Assembly: GCA_017512555.1 (NCBI GenBank)
Contig: JAFWFE010000045.1
Coordinates: forward strand, 62,001-126,000
Origin: Solobacterium sp.
GTDB lineage: Bacteria; Bacillota_I; Bacilli_A; Erysipelotrichales; Erysipelotrichaceae
Length of the DNA: 64,000 nt
Reading direction: 5' to 3'
Shown: positions 27,362 through 37,084 of the stretch, in pieces
How the letters are laid out: the number at the start of each line of letters is the position of its first letter
Position numbering within the stretch: the stretch's first letter is position 1
The notes under the pieces: model-generated
Told to the model about the DNA's origin: nothing
What the model saw: the letters and a program-made list of their open reading frames with translations, nothing else
Databases searched by the model: none
Made by a program: the position numbers and the translations under genes

Positions 27362-28579
27362 ATGATGAAAATGAATCGTATGTATTTTCTGATTCTGTTG
27401 TCATTGTGCCTGTTGATCGCGACCGGTGTAGGTCTGATGGCGAATCTGAACGGGTTGTTTTTTACTCCGATTGCAGATGAATTCCATATCTTGAAAGGAT
27501 CTGTCAGTCTGACACAGACAATATCCAATCTTGCGTTTTCCTTCGGAGGTATCATGTCTCCCAAAATCATCAAAGAATCCAATTTCCGTAAGGTGTTGGT
27601 TCTGGGAACGATTATTGAGGTGGGATGTACGCTGATCCTCACAGTATGTACAAATATCTATTTGATGTATATTCTTCACGGAATGCGTGGTTTCATGGCT
27701 GGTGTCATGGGATTTGTGTTTGTGACGATCGTGATCAATCACTGGTACCAGGCTAATGTCGGTCTGATCACCAGCATAGCCCTGGGATTCAGCGGTCTGG
27801 CAGGTGCAGTATTCTCACCGGTCATCTCTTCTGTAATACAGAACCACGGGTGGAGGACAGGTTATATAGTCATTGCGGTTATGATGGCGGTATTGAATCT
27901 TCCTGCAATGTTCTTTCTGCCTTCCATTAAACCTGAAACCAAAGGATTGAAACCGTACGGTGAATCCGCGGAAATCAGTAATTCAACAGGTTCATCGATC
28001 CGGTCATATGAGATTACATCCGGCAGAATGATATTGATGTATGTGTATGCCATGTTTGCCTGTATCTGTACGGCATTGGTTTCTCATTTTCCCGGATATA
28101 CACAGAATCTTGGTTTGGCTGCTTCAGTCGGCGCGACCATGTTGTCCATCAGCTTGCTGGCTAATACCGGCGGGAAGATCATCCTGGGGATCCTGGTCGA
28201 TAAAATAGGGGCGAAGAAATCACTGGTCCTGTTCTCATTGCTCATCCTGACAGCACTGTTGATCTTCTTGTACATTCCTATGGCGATGACACTTTACGTT
28301 GGTGCTTTATTGATCGGGTTGTCGTATTCATTGGCTACTGTCGGTATCGTAACCATGTCCAAGGATCTGTTTGGTGTGGATAATTTCGGAAAAACATATC
28401 CGAAGATCTCCTTTGCCGGAACCATGGCCAATGCACTGTTTATCACAGTAATCGGATATCTATACGATTATTTCGGAAACTATACCATAACCTTGTATAT
28501 TCTTCTGGGAATGATTATCGTAGTATTACTGATAGTCTTCCGTGTCTACGGGATCATTGAGAAAAGAAAAACAGTGTAA
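27362..28579 (+). CDS. Major facilitator superfamily transporter
   Basis: A 405-residue protein with about 12 hydrophobic segments in two halves. The loop GKIILGILVDKIGAKK in the second half is the usual MFS loop motif. It resembles the oxalate/formate or monocarboxylate antiporter branch, but the substrate cannot be read from sequence. The start has AGAAGGT upstream; ATG 27362 or 27365. It lies 26 bases after ruvB, with a bidirectional terminator downstream. Confidence 0.88.
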   Translation: MMKMNRMYFLILLSLCLLIATGVGLMANLNGLFFTPIADEFHILKGSVSLTQTISNLAFSFGGIMSPKIIKESNFRKVLVLGTIIEVGCTLILTVCTNIYLMYILHGMRGFMAGVMGFVFVTIVINHWYQANVGLITSIALGFSGLAGAVFSPVISSVIQNHGWRTGYIVIAVMMAVLNLPAMFFLPSIKPETKGLKPYGESAEISNSTGSSIRSYEITSGRMILMYVYAMFACICTALVSHFPGYTQNLGLAASVGATMLSISLLANTGGKIILGILVDKIGAKKSLVLFSLLILTALLIFLYIPMAMTLYVGALLIGLSYSLATVGIVTMSKDLFGVDNFGKTYPKISFAGTMANALFITVIGYLYDYFGNYTITLYILLGMIIVVLLIVFRVYGIIEKRKTV

Positions 28580-28583
28580 ATGA

Positions 28584-28610
28584 AAAGTCTGAACGTTCTG
28601 TTCAGACTTT
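28584..28610. terminator. Bidirectional terminator
   Basis: An 11-bp stem AAAGTCTGAAC/GTTCAGACTTT with a 5-base loop lies between the convergent MFS and SRAP genes. Confidence 0.75.
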
Positions 28611-28622
28611 ATTCGTTTCCGA

Positions 28623-29201
28623 TTATATCCGCATATCCCTGGTATTTTTCATGATCCGGGGATTTACTGAGGCATGGATCATCTTTTCTACATTGCGGGT
28701 ACTGCACCATTCTTCCGCGTCTTTTCGCGTGAGGATGACCGGTTGCCGGTTGTGGATGGCTTTTTCCGGCAGCTGTGCTTCTTCCGTGAGGATCACAAAT
28801 TCATAATGGTCCATATAGTAACGATACAGACCTGCCATGTACAAGGGCGTTTCCTCCACTGTAAAGTAGTACTTTTCCTTAGGCTCTTTCGACCACTCAT
28901 AGTATCCCTGGGCGATGATCACACAAGGACGGCAGTCCCGGAACATCGGTTTCTCTTCCAGCGTTTCACTTCTGGCGTTGATCAGTAATTTCTTGCCGGC
29001 AGGGAAACCCCAGGTCATGGTCGTGATTCCAAAGCGATTATTATTGGCATTCCATACTCCGATACATACTTCCTGTCCGGGAGCGACTTCCCCAAAAGAT
29101 AAACGATTAAATCGTTCTTCCGGCAGGATCTCCTTAAGTTTACTGATCAGAGAGTTGATCCGTTCATTCTTTTCATCAAAAAACTGATATCTTCCGCACA
29201 T
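28623..29201 (-). CDS. SRAP-domain protein (YedK/HMCES family abasic-site protease/shield)
   Basis: A 192-residue SRAP protein. The start at 29201 gives MCGRYQ, so the catalytic Cys2 becomes N-terminal after Met removal; a longer frame from 29222 would bury it. Other family motifs are WGFP, INARSETL, GYYEW with the active Glu, and IHNRQPVIL with the active His. Such proteins form a covalent adduct with abasic sites in single-stranded DNA and protect them. There is no ribosome-binding site. A TACAAT box lies 6 bases upstream of the ATG on the minus strand, so the mRNA may be leaderless. Confidence 0.92.
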   Translation of the reverse strand: MCGRYQFFDEKNERINSLISKLKEILPEERFNRLSFGEVAPGQEVCIGVWNANNNRFGITTMTWGFPAGKKLLINARSETLEEKPMFRDCRPCVIIAQGYYEWSKEPKEKYYFTVEETPLYMAGLYRYYMDHYEFVILTEEAQLPEKAIHNRQPVILTRKDAEEWCSTRNVEKMIHASVNPRIMKNTRDMRI

Positions 29202-29221
29202 AGATACATTGTAACTATTCA

Positions 29222-29250
29222 TTTTCTATTTGAAAATATCGGATTATAAT
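29222..29250 (+). promoter_or_regulatory. Promoter abutting the 29257 start codon
   Basis: A perfect TATAAT at 29245-29250 has only a weak -35 (TTTTCT at 29222). It ends 6 bases before the GTG start at 29257. It faces the promoter of the SRAP gene on the other strand. Confidence 0.5.
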
Positions 29251-29256
29251 TGACCT

Positions 29257-29499
29257 GTGCAGGAAGAAATCAAAAAGAAATCCAGGAATCTGAAAATACA
29301 GTATCTGTATACTTCGATGCTTAGTTTTATTCTTGTATTCATGTTGATTTATTTTTTTCTGGTGATCTTTCTGACGATCGTTCAGGCACATCCGTATTTT
29401 TATCTTGCAGCAGTACTTCTGGCGTTGATCGGGGATATTTATATTACGAATTATCTGATCAATGTCTTATGGAAAGATCGCTGGCAGATAAAAGATTGA
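29257..29499 (+). CDS. Small two-span membrane protein of unknown function
   Basis: An 80-residue protein with a basic N-terminus (EEIKKKSRNLK) and two hydrophobic segments (about 17-43 and 47-68). I do not recognise it. It starts with GTG, has no ribosome-binding site and lies 6 bases after a TATAAT, so a leaderless transcript is likely. The codon pattern looks normal for the window. No function can be given. Confidence 0.65.
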   Translation: MQEEIKKKSRNLKIQYLYTSMLSFILVFMLIYFFLVIFLTIVQAHPYFYLAAVLLALIGDIYITNYLINVLWKDRWQIKD

Positions 29500-29525
29500 T
29501 TATTGGAGTTATCTTCAGTTATAAT
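29496..29525 (+). promoter_or_regulatory. Promoter of the valS T-box transcript
   Basis: TTGATT (29496-29501), an 18-base spacer and TATAAT (29520-29525), overlapping the end of the preceding small gene. Confidence 0.6.
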
Positions 29526-29531
29526 TGATAC

Positions 29532-29733
29532 GCTGAGAACAGAAGTAGTATTCCTGCAAGGACAGTACAGAGACTCTGGGGTGGTGGAAACAGAGCTGGG
29601 TAACAGGAGGAAGTCGTCTGGGAGCTGAACATCTGAACGAAGAGTAAGTTGTTCCGTTATGCACGTTACGCAGTCAAGAAGCAAGCAAGGTGGTACCACG
29701 CTTAAATACGCGTCCTTCGTCGGACGTTTTTTT
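29532..29733 (+). ncRNA. T-box riboswitch (Val, specifier GUC) with terminator
   Basis: The T-box sequence AAGGTGGTACCACGC is at 29688-29701. It is followed by a terminator hairpin CGTCC/GGACG with seven T (29711-29733). Aligning this leader with the thrS leader over their shared CTGGGAGCT segment places a GTC (Val) at 29613-29615 exactly where the other has ACC (Thr). Uncharged tRNA-Val should stabilise the antiterminator and switch on valS. Confidence 0.95.
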
Positions 29734-29749
29734 ATGGGAGGAGAAGTAT

Positions 29750-32362
29750 ATGCAGAAGAATCTGGAACCAAAGTATAACTATCATCAGGTGGAAGAGGGG
29801 AAGTATGATCATTGGGTGAAACAAGGCTATTTCACGGCCGGAGACAAGTCCAAGGAACCTTTTACGATCGTAATTCCGCCGCCGAATGTCACCGGTATAT
29901 TACATATCGGACATGCCTGGGATAATGCCCTGCAGGACATCATTTCGCGTTATAAGAAGATGCGTGGATATGACATGTTATACCTGCCCGGTATGGATCA
30001 TGCCGGAATTGCCACACAAGCAAAGGTAGATGCCCGTCTGAAGAGTGAGGGGATCTCCCGCTATGATATCGGACGTGAAAAGTTCCTGGAACGGGCCTGG
30101 GAGTGGAAAGAAGAATACGCCGCTACCATCCGCAAACAGTGGGCGAAGCTGGGAAACAGTCTGGACTATACCAGAGAACGCTTTACCATGGATGAAGGCT
30201 TTAATGATGCCGTCAAGCATGTCTTTGTCTCCCTGTACAACGAAGGTCTGATCTACCGCGGATGGAGAATTATCAACTGGGATCCGGAAGCACGTACAGC
30301 GTTAAGTAATATTGAAGTTTATCACCAGAATATTCCCGGAAAGATGTATTACTTCAACTACAAGGTAGTGGAAACAGAGGATTCCTTTACGGTTGCGACT
30401 ACACGTCCGGAAACCATGTTCGGTGATGTCTGCGTTGTCGTAAACCCTAAGGATGAACGCTTTACTCACCTGATAGGCAAACACGCGATCAATCCCGCAA
30501 ATCACATGCCTCTGCCGATCATCACGGATGAATACGTCGATGTGGAATTCGGTACCGGTGCGATGAAGTGTACACCTGCCCACGATCCCAACGACTATCA
30601 GATTGCGGAAAGACATGGTCTGGAAAAGCCGATCTGTATGAATCCTGACGGTACCATGAACGCTCTGGCAGGGAAGTATGAAGGCATGGACAGATATGAA
30701 TGCCGTGACAAGCTTACTTCGGATATTGAGGCAGAAGGCAACCTGATCAAAATCGAAGATATTGAACACGAAGTCGCACATTCCGAGAGAACACACTGTA
30801 TCGTTGAACCGTATCTGTCCGAACAGTGGTTTGTAAAGATGAAACCTCTGGCACAGGATGTTCTGGATCATCAGAAAGATCCCGACCAGCATATCTATTT
30901 CTATCCGGAACGTTTTGAACGTACATTTGAACAATGGCTGGAGAATATTGAAGACTGGTGTATTTCCCGTCAGTTGTGGTGGGGTCACCGGATTCCGGCC
31001 TGGTACCACAAGGAAACCGGAGAAGTCTACGTTGGTGAGAAAGAACCGGAAGATATTGAAAACTGGACCCAGGATGAAGATGTCCTGGATACCTGGTTCT
31101 CCAGTGCGCTGTGGCCGTTTGCGACCCTGGGATGGCCGGAAGACACGGAAGATTATGAACGTTATTATCCGACAAGCACGATGGTTACCGGTTACGATAT
31201 CATCTTCTTCTGGGTTGCCCGTATGGCTTTCCAGGCAAGACATTTCACTAAGCAGAGACCTTTCAAGGATGTGCTCATCCATGGTCTGATCCGTGACGCC
31301 AAAGGCCAGAAGATGTCCAAATCCCTGGGTAACGGTATTGACCCGATGCAGGTCATTGAAGACTACGGTGTGGATGCGCTGCGTTTCTTCCTGACCACAA
31401 ATAGTACACCAGGACAGGATATGCGTTATATTCCGGAGAAAGTGGAAGCCTCCTGGAACTTTATCAACAAGCTCTGGAATGCCAGCAGATTCGTACTTTT
31501 AAATCTGCCGGATGATTTTGATCCAAAGAGTATCTCTTTCGAAGATCTGACAGAATCCGATATCTGGATCCTGAACAAGCTGAACGAGACAATTGCCCAT
31601 GTCACCCAGAATATGGAAAAGTATGAGTTTGCGTTAGTCGGCAACGAGTTATATTCATTCATCTGGGAAGACTTCTGTAACTGGTATGTGGAATTATCCA
31701 AGGCCAGCCTGAACAGTGATGATATCAAGCTGCAGAAGAGCGCGCAGGGAACCCTGTATATCTGTCTGCTGAATATCCTGAAGCTCCTGCATCCGTTTGT
31801 GCCGTTCGTGACCGAAGAAATCTACCAGACCTTCTGCCATGACCAGGAGAGTCTCTGCCTGGAATCCTGGCCGGAAGTGATCAATGAAGTACCGCAGATC
31901 GATACCTTATCCATGGATCGTCTGATCTCCGTAATCAAGAAGATCCGTGAAGTAAAGATCGTCAGTCATCTGAAGCCAAGCGCACCGCTCGATATCATGA
32001 TCAAGGATCTTGACGGCAACGCTCTGCCGGTGGATCCTGCGCAGGCAAATATGCTGCAGAGAATGGCCAAGGCAACCTGGCTGGATAAGATTGAAGGGGA
32101 CCTGGCAGTTGAAACGGTCTATGCCGGAACATTACTGATTCCTTCTGAAGAACTCCTGGATAAAGAAGCCGAAATCGCGAAACTGAAACAGGAAGAAAAA
32201 CGTCTGAACGGCGAACTGGCAAGAAGCCGCGGTATTCTGAATAATCCTGGTTTCCTGAACAAAGCTCCGCAGGCCAAGATCGATGAAGAGAAGCGCAAAC
32301 AGAGCGATTATGAGAAGCAGCTGAGCGCGGTCATCGAACGTCTGAAAATGCTTGATAAATAA
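29750..32362 (+). CDS. valS: Valine-tRNA ligase
   Basis: An 870-residue class I synthetase with the HIGH motif (LHIGHAWDNA, about residues 46-55), a CP1 editing domain, the KMSKS loop (GQKMSKSLGNG) and a C-terminal coiled coil (about 805-870) that contacts tRNA. It charges tRNA-Val. ATG 29750 follows GGAGGAG and lies just after the T-box terminator; the upstream open frame is leader. Regulation by the T-box is clear from sequence. Confidence 0.98.
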   Translation: MQKNLEPKYNYHQVEEGKYDHWVKQGYFTAGDKSKEPFTIVIPPPNVTGILHIGHAWDNALQDIISRYKKMRGYDMLYLPGMDHAGIATQAKVDARLKSEGISRYDIGREKFLERAWEWKEEYAATIRKQWAKLGNSLDYTRERFTMDEGFNDAVKHVFVSLYNEGLIYRGWRIINWDPEARTALSNIEVYHQNIPGKMYYFNYKVVETEDSFTVATTRPETMFGDVCVVVNPKDERFTHLIGKHAINPANHMPLPIITDEYVDVEFGTGAMKCTPAHDPNDYQIAERHGLEKPICMNPDGTMNALAGKYEGMDRYECRDKLTSDIEAEGNLIKIEDIEHEVAHSERTHCIVEPYLSEQWFVKMKPLAQDVLDHQKDPDQHIYFYPERFERTFEQWLENIEDWCISRQLWWGHRIPAWYHKETGEVYVGEKEPEDIENWTQDEDVLDTWFSSALWPFATLGWPEDTEDYERYYPTSTMVTGYDIIFFWVARMAFQARHFTKQRPFKDVLIHGLIRDAKGQKMSKSLGNGIDPMQVIEDYGVDALRFFLTTNSTPGQDMRYIPEKVEASWNFINKLWNASRFVLLNLPDDFDPKSISFEDLTESDIWILNKLNETIAHVTQNMEKYEFALVGNELYSFIWEDFCNWYVELSKASLNSDDIKLQKSAQGTLYICLLNILKLLHPFVPFVTEEIYQTFCHDQESLCLESWPEVINEVPQIDTLSMDRLISVIKKIREVKIVSHLKPSAPLDIMIKDLDGNALPVDPAQANMLQRMAKATWLDKIEGDLAVETVYAGTLLIPSEELLDKEAEIAKLKQEEKRLNGELARSRGILNNPGFLNKAPQAKIDEEKRKQSDYEKQLSAVIERLKMLDK

Positions 32363-32401
32363 TTTCGATACAAAGAATCACGATATTCTATCTAAGAAAT
32401 A

Positions 32402-32430
32402 TTGTGAAAAAACTTTCACTAATTTATAAT
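32402..32430 (+). promoter_or_regulatory. Promoter of ppdK
   Basis: TTGTGA (32402-32407), a 17-base spacer and TATAAT (32425-32430). A strong AAGGAGG ribosome-binding site follows. Confidence 0.75.
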
Positions 32431-32454
32431 CAAATTGTCAAATAAGGAGGTTAT

Positions 32455-35229
32455 ATGACAACTACTAAATATGTCTATAAATTTACCGAAGGCAATGGTT
32501 CCATGCGTGAACTGCTGGGTGGTAAAGGTGCCAATCTGGCGGAAATGGCCGGATTAGGACTGCCTGTTCCGATGGGTTTCACGATTACAACTGAAGCATG
32601 TAATCAGTACTATGCGGATGGTGAAAAGATCAACGATGAAATCATGGCACAGGTCAAAAAGAATCTGACATGGCTTGAAAAGACCATGGGCAAGAAACTC
32701 GGTGATCCGAAGAATCCTCTGCTGGTTTCTGTTCGTTCCGGTGCACGCGCAAGTATGCCTGGTATGATGGACACAATTCTTAACCTTGGTATCAACGATG
32801 AAGTAGTAGAAAAGATTGCGGAAGCAAGTAATAATCCACGTTTTGCGTATGACTCTTACAGACGTTTCGTTCAGATGTTCTCTGACGTTGTCATGGGTCT
32901 GTCCAAGAAGAGATTTGAAGTTATCATCGATGAAATGAAGGATGCCAAGGGCATTAAGAACGACATCGATCTTGACGCTGATGACATGAAGGCTCTGACC
33001 GCAAAATTCAAGGAATTCTACAAGGCTGAGAAGGGTGAAGACTTCCCTCAGGATCCGAAAGTACAGCTGGAAAGAGCTATTGAGGCTGTATTCCGTTCCT
33101 GGAATAACGAACGTGCAATCTTCTACCGTAAGATGAATGATATCCCGAGTGACTGGGGTACCGCTGTAAACGTACAGTCCATGGTCTTCGGTAACATGGG
33201 TAATGACTGTGCTACCGGTGTCTGCTTCACACGTGACCCGTCCACAGGTGCTAATGCTTACTTCTATGGTGAATACCTGATCAACGCTCAGGGTGAAGAT
33301 GTTGTTGCCGGTGTCCGTACACCTCAGCAGATCTCCAAGAAGGGATCTCAGATCTGGGCTAAGAGCAACGGTATCTCTGAGAAAGAAAGAAAAGAAAAAT
33401 ATCCTTCTCTGGAAGAAAAGATGCCTGAAACATACAAGGATCTGGATAATGTCCGTAAGAAACTGGAAGCTCATTATCATGATATGCAGGATATGGAATT
33501 CACGATCCAGGAAGGCAAACTCTTCATGTTACAGACACGTAACGGTAAGAGAACTGCTGCTGCAGCATTGAAAGTTGCTGTTGATCTGGTCAAGGAAGGT
33601 CTTGTTGATACAGACCAGGCTCTAATGATGGTTGAACCGAAACAGCTGGATGACTTACTGCATCCGACATTTGACGCAAAGGTTCTGAAAGCTCATCAGG
33701 ATGATATTATAACCAAGGGTCTTGCTGCTTCTCCTGGCGCAGGTTCCGGACAGATCGTATTTACCGCTGCTGATGCCAAGGCATGGACAGACCAGGGTAA
33801 GAAAGTTGTTCTCGTACGTCTTGAGACATCTCCGGAAGATATCGAAGGTATGCATGTATCTGAAGCTATCGTTACCGTACGTGGCGGTATGACCAGCCAT
33901 GCGGCAGTTGTTGCCCGTGGTATGGGTGCCTGCTGTGTATCCGGTGCCGGTGACATCAAGATGAATGAAGAAGCGAAGGAATTCACGGTTAACGGTATGA
34001 CCTTCAAAGAAGGTGACGTTATCTCTGTTGACGGTTCTACAGGCTTCATCTATAAAGGTGAGATTCCGACATCTCCTGCGAAGATCTCCGGTGACTTCAA
34101 GAAGTTCATGGAATGGGCAGATGCCAAACGTACACTGAAAGTACGTACAAATGCGGATACTCCGGAAGATGCAGCAAAGGCTGTTGAATTCGGCGCAGAA
34201 GGTATCGGTCTTGTCCGTACAGAACATATGTTCTTCAACTCCGCGGAAAGAATCAAGGCTATCCGTATGCTCTGTGTAGCACAGAATACAGAACAGAGAA
34301 TGGTTGCTCTGAATGAATTGGAACCTTATCAGCAGGAAGACTTCGAAGGTATCTATGAAGCAATGGGTAAGGGCAGAAATGTAACTGTACGTCTGCTGGA
34401 TCCGCCTCTGCATGAATTCCTTCCGAAGACGGAAGCTGAGATGAAAGATGTTGCTGCTTCTCTGGGTATCAAGGTATCTGAGGTTAAAGCTGCTGCCGCA
34501 TCTCTCCATGAATTCAACCCGATGATGGGTCACCGTGGATGCCGTCTGGATGTTACTTATCCTGAAATTGCTGAAATGCAGACACGTGCAATCATCAAGG
34601 CTGCAATCAACACCAACAAGAAACATCCGACCTGGAAGATCGTTCCGGAAATCATGATCCCGCTCGTAGGCGAACCGAAAGAACTCGAATACGTTGCCAA
34701 GATCGTCAAAGCTACTGCTGACAAGGTGATCGCTGACGCTAAGGCGAAGATGACCTATCATGTTGGTACCATGATTGAAATTCCGCGTGCTGCGTTAACT
34801 GCAGACAGACTTGCGGAAACAGCTGAATTCTTCAGCTTCGGTACAAACGACCTGACACAGATGACCTTCGGCTTCTCCAGAGATGATGCCGGCAAGTTCC
34901 TGGGTGACTACTATGACAAGCACATCTATGATCTTGACCCGTTTGCTCATGTCGATACAGAGGGTGTCGGACAGCTGATCAAGATTGCTGCTGAAAGAGG
35001 CCGTGCTACACGTAAAGACCTCCATCTTGGTGTCTGCGGCGAACACGGCGGTGATCCTGCATCTGTAGACTTCTTCCACAGAGTTGGTCTGGACTATGTT
35101 TCCTGCTCTCCGTACCGTGTACCTCTGGCAAGACTTGCTGCTGCTCAGGCTGCTATCAAGTGTGAGCGTGAAGCTGCTGCTGCAAAAAAAGCCGCAAAAG
35201 CCCAGAAAGCAAAGAAAGCCAAGAAGTAA
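32455..35229 (+). CDS. ppdK: Pyruvate, phosphate dikinase
   Basis: A 924-residue enzyme with an N-terminal ATP-grasp domain (GGKGANLAEM), a swivelling domain with the phosphohistidine in GGMTSHAAVVARGMG and a TIM-barrel PEP/pyruvate domain (TEHMFF, CGEHGGDPASV). It interconverts pyruvate, ATP and phosphate with PEP, AMP and pyrophosphate, and in anaerobes often runs in glycolysis. A Lys/Ala-rich tail of about 25 residues (ending QKAKKAKK) extends past the usual end. The strong promoter, strong ribosome-binding site and biased codons suggest high expression. The regulatory kinase partner gene is not adjacent. Confidence 0.98.
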   Translation: MTTTKYVYKFTEGNGSMRELLGGKGANLAEMAGLGLPVPMGFTITTEACNQYYADGEKINDEIMAQVKKNLTWLEKTMGKKLGDPKNPLLVSVRSGARASMPGMMDTILNLGINDEVVEKIAEASNNPRFAYDSYRRFVQMFSDVVMGLSKKRFEVIIDEMKDAKGIKNDIDLDADDMKALTAKFKEFYKAEKGEDFPQDPKVQLERAIEAVFRSWNNERAIFYRKMNDIPSDWGTAVNVQSMVFGNMGNDCATGVCFTRDPSTGANAYFYGEYLINAQGEDVVAGVRTPQQISKKGSQIWAKSNGISEKERKEKYPSLEEKMPETYKDLDNVRKKLEAHYHDMQDMEFTIQEGKLFMLQTRNGKRTAAAALKVAVDLVKEGLVDTDQALMMVEPKQLDDLLHPTFDAKVLKAHQDDIITKGLAASPGAGSGQIVFTAADAKAWTDQGKKVVLVRLETSPEDIEGMHVSEAIVTVRGGMTSHAAVVARGMGACCVSGAGDIKMNEEAKEFTVNGMTFKEGDVISVDGSTGFIYKGEIPTSPAKISGDFKKFMEWADAKRTLKVRTNADTPEDAAKAVEFGAEGIGLVRTEHMFFNSAERIKAIRMLCVAQNTEQRMVALNELEPYQQEDFEGIYEAMGKGRNVTVRLLDPPLHEFLPKTEAEMKDVAASLGIKVSEVKAAAASLHEFNPMMGHRGCRLDVTYPEIAEMQTRAIIKAAINTNKKHPTWKIVPEIMIPLVGEPKELEYVAKIVKATADKVIADAKAKMTYHVGTMIEIPRAALTADRLAETAEFFSFGTNDLTQMTFGFSRDDAGKFLGDYYDKHIYDLDPFAHVDTEGVGQLIKIAAERGRATRKDLHLGVCGEHGGDPASVDFFHRVGLDYVSCSPYRVPLARLAAAQAAIKCEREAAAAKKAAKAQKAKKAKK

Positions 35230-35255
35230 TTCATTACCGCTAAAGAGTTAAAGTA

Positions 35256-35280
35256 AAAACTGTTCTTCGGAACAGTTTTT
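35256..35280 (+). terminator. Intrinsic terminator after ppdK
   Basis: A 10-bp stem AAAACTGTTC/GAACAGTTTT with a TTCG loop and trailing T. Confidence 0.88.
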
Positions 35281-35281
35281 A

Positions 35282-35309
35282 TTGATTAGGTCTTGATTCG
35301 TTCTATAAT
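35282..35309 (+). promoter_or_regulatory. Promoter of glpK
   Basis: TTGATT (35282-35287), a 16-base spacer and TATAAT (35304-35309), just after the ppdK terminator. Confidence 0.65.
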
Positions 35310-35330
35310 TTTGTTAGTGAGGTTAAGCAT

Positions 35331-36827
35331 ATGACTAAGTATGTAATGGCTATTGACGAAGGTACGACCAGTACACGTGCAATCATTTTTGATCATGATC
35401 ACAATATCATTTCCGTATCACAGAAAGAATTTACACAGTATTTTCCTCAGCCCGGCTGGGTAGAACACGATCCCAATGAGATCCTTCTGGCAGTACAGGC
35501 AGTCATGGCATCCAGTCTGATGGAAGCGAATCTGGAGCCCTCGGATATCGCTGCGATCGGTATTACCAACCAGAGAGAAACCACCGTTGTATGGAACGCC
35601 GAAACCGGATTGCCAATCTACAGGGCAATCGTCTGGCAGTCCAGACAAACTGCCGATATCTGCGACAAACTAAAGGCAGACGGCTATGAAGCACTGTTTG
35701 AAGAAAAAACCGGATTGAAGATCGATCCTTATTTCTCTGCCACAAAGATCCGCTGGATCCTGGACCGTGTACCCGGTGCCCAGCAGATGGCTGAGCAGGG
35801 AAAATTACTTGCCGGTACAATTGACAGCTGGCTGGTTTATTACCTCAGCGGACAGAAATACCACATTACCGACTATACCAATGCCAGCCGTACATTACTG
35901 TTTAATATCTATGAGAAAAAGTGGGATGAAGAACTCTGTAAGATCATGAACATCCCGATGTGCATGCTGCCCGAAGTCAAGGATTCCAGTTGTCTTTATG
36001 GCACAACTGCGGATTACCGCGGATTTGGCTGTGAGATCCCGATTGCCGGTATTGCCGGAGACCAGCAGGCCGCGTTATTTGGACAGAACTGCTTTGATGA
36101 AGGCAATGTCAAGAACACCTACGGTACAGGCTGCTTCATGCTTGTCAATACAGGCAAAACCCCGAAGAAATCCTCCAGCGGTCTGGTTACCACGATCGCC
36201 TGGGGTATCGATAACGAGATCACCTATGCCCTGGAAGGCTCCATCTTCGTTGCCGGATCCGCCATCCAATGGTTACGTGACGAGATGCACTTCTTTGAAC
36301 AAGCCGCTAAATCTGAAAAACTTGCTCTGCAGTCCAAAGAAAACCAGAGTGTGATCCTCGTACCGGCATTTGTCGGTCTTGGCGCACCATACTGGGATGA
36401 CCGATGCCGCGGCGCTATCTTCGGCATTACCAGAGGAACCACGATCTCCGATATTACTAAGGCAACCCTGGACTCTCTTGCCTATCAGACAAAAGATATC
36501 CTGAATGCCATGGAAGCCGATATCGGTAAGCCGATTGAGAGTCTGCGGGTTGATGGAGGCGCCTCCGCAAATAACTATCTGATGCAGTTTCAGGCAGATA
36601 TTATCCAGCACGATGTCATCCGTCCCGCAAGTATTGAATCTACTGCGATCGGTGCCGCAAACCTGGCAGGTCTCGCTGTTGGATACTGGACCATGGATGA
36701 CCTGAGACAGCCGATGCAGGGAGATAAGATCTATACACCGGAAATGACTCCGGAGAAGGCCGCCAGACTGTATAAGAGATGGCAGACAGCTGTAGAAGCC
36801 GCCAGACAGTTCCCGGCTGAAGATTGA
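35331..36827 (+). CDS. glpK: Glycerol kinase
   Basis: A 498-residue FGGY kinase with the N-terminal DEGTTSTRA phosphate-binding loop, the substrate region [17 protein letters not shown] and the C-terminal [17 protein letters not shown]. It converts glycerol to sn-glycerol 3-phosphate. The activation loop, which in enterococcal enzymes carries a PTS-phosphorylated His (in a DYHFYG-like context), reads DYRGFG here, so that control is probably missing. No glpF or glpO lies next to it. It has its own promoter and is followed by the thrS T-box. Confidence 0.97.
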   Translation: MTKYVMAIDEGTTSTRAIIFDHDHNIISVSQKEFTQYFPQPGWVEHDPNEILLAVQAVMASSLMEANLEPSDIAAIGITNQRETTVVWNAETGLPIYRAIVWQSRQTADICDKLKADGYEALFEEKTGLKIDPYFSATKIRWILDRVPGAQQMAEQGKLLAGTIDSWLVYYLSGQKYHITDYTNASRTLLFNIYEKKWDEELCKIMNIPMCMLPEVKDSSCLYGTTADYRGFGCEIPIAGIAGDQQAALFGQNCFDEGNVKNTYGTGCFMLVNTGKTPKKSSSGLVTTIAWGIDNEITYALEGSIFVAGSAIQWLRDEMHFFEQAAKSEKLALQSKENQSVILVPAFVGLGAPYWDDRCRGAIFGITRGTTISDITKATLDSLAYQTKDILNAMEADIGKPIESLRVDGGASANNYLMQFQADIIQHDVIRPASIESTAIGAANLAGLAVGYWTMDDLRQPMQGDKIYTPEMTPEKAARLYKRWQTAVEAARQFPAED

Positions 36828-36828
36828 A

Positions 36829-36857
36829 TTGACACGCACTGTCAAATGATTTATAAC
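36829..36857 (+). promoter_or_regulatory. Promoter of the thrS T-box transcript
   Basis: A perfect TTGACA (36829-36834), a 17-base spacer and TATAAC (36852-36857). The -35 begins 2 bases after the glpK stop. Confidence 0.85.
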
Positions 36858-36863
36858 TAAAAT

Positions 36864-37069
36864 AGCGTTGAACAGGACATGATCTGTGGTTTCAGATAGA
36901 GAGAGACTGCTGGCTGGTGGAAAGCAGTCGAAGAGAAACAGTATTACCGCCTGGGAGCTACTCTTTAATCAGATGTCGTTATTCCGCGTTAAGGAAACCA
37001 AAGTGTCCATGAATATGGAAATTAAGGTGGTACCGCGCAATTCAGCGTCCTTAAACAGGGCGCTTTTTT
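36864..37069 (+). ncRNA. T-box riboswitch (Thr, specifier ACC) with terminator
   Basis: A Stem I with AGAGAG and the CTGGGAGCT segment, an ACC codon (Thr) at 36946-36948, the T-box AAGGTGGTACCGCG (37024-37037), and a terminator GCGTCC/GGGCGC followed by six T (37045-37069). Uncharged tRNA-Thr should induce the gene. Confidence 0.95.
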
Positions 37070-37084
37070 CTTTCAGGAGGATAT

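Noticed and set aside
30302-31282. A 326-codon minus-strand frame
   Set aside because: It lies inside valS, with no ribosome-binding site and a composition unlike real proteins.
33655-34761. A 368-codon minus-strand frame
   Set aside because: It lies fully inside ppdK and arises from that gene's strong codon bias.
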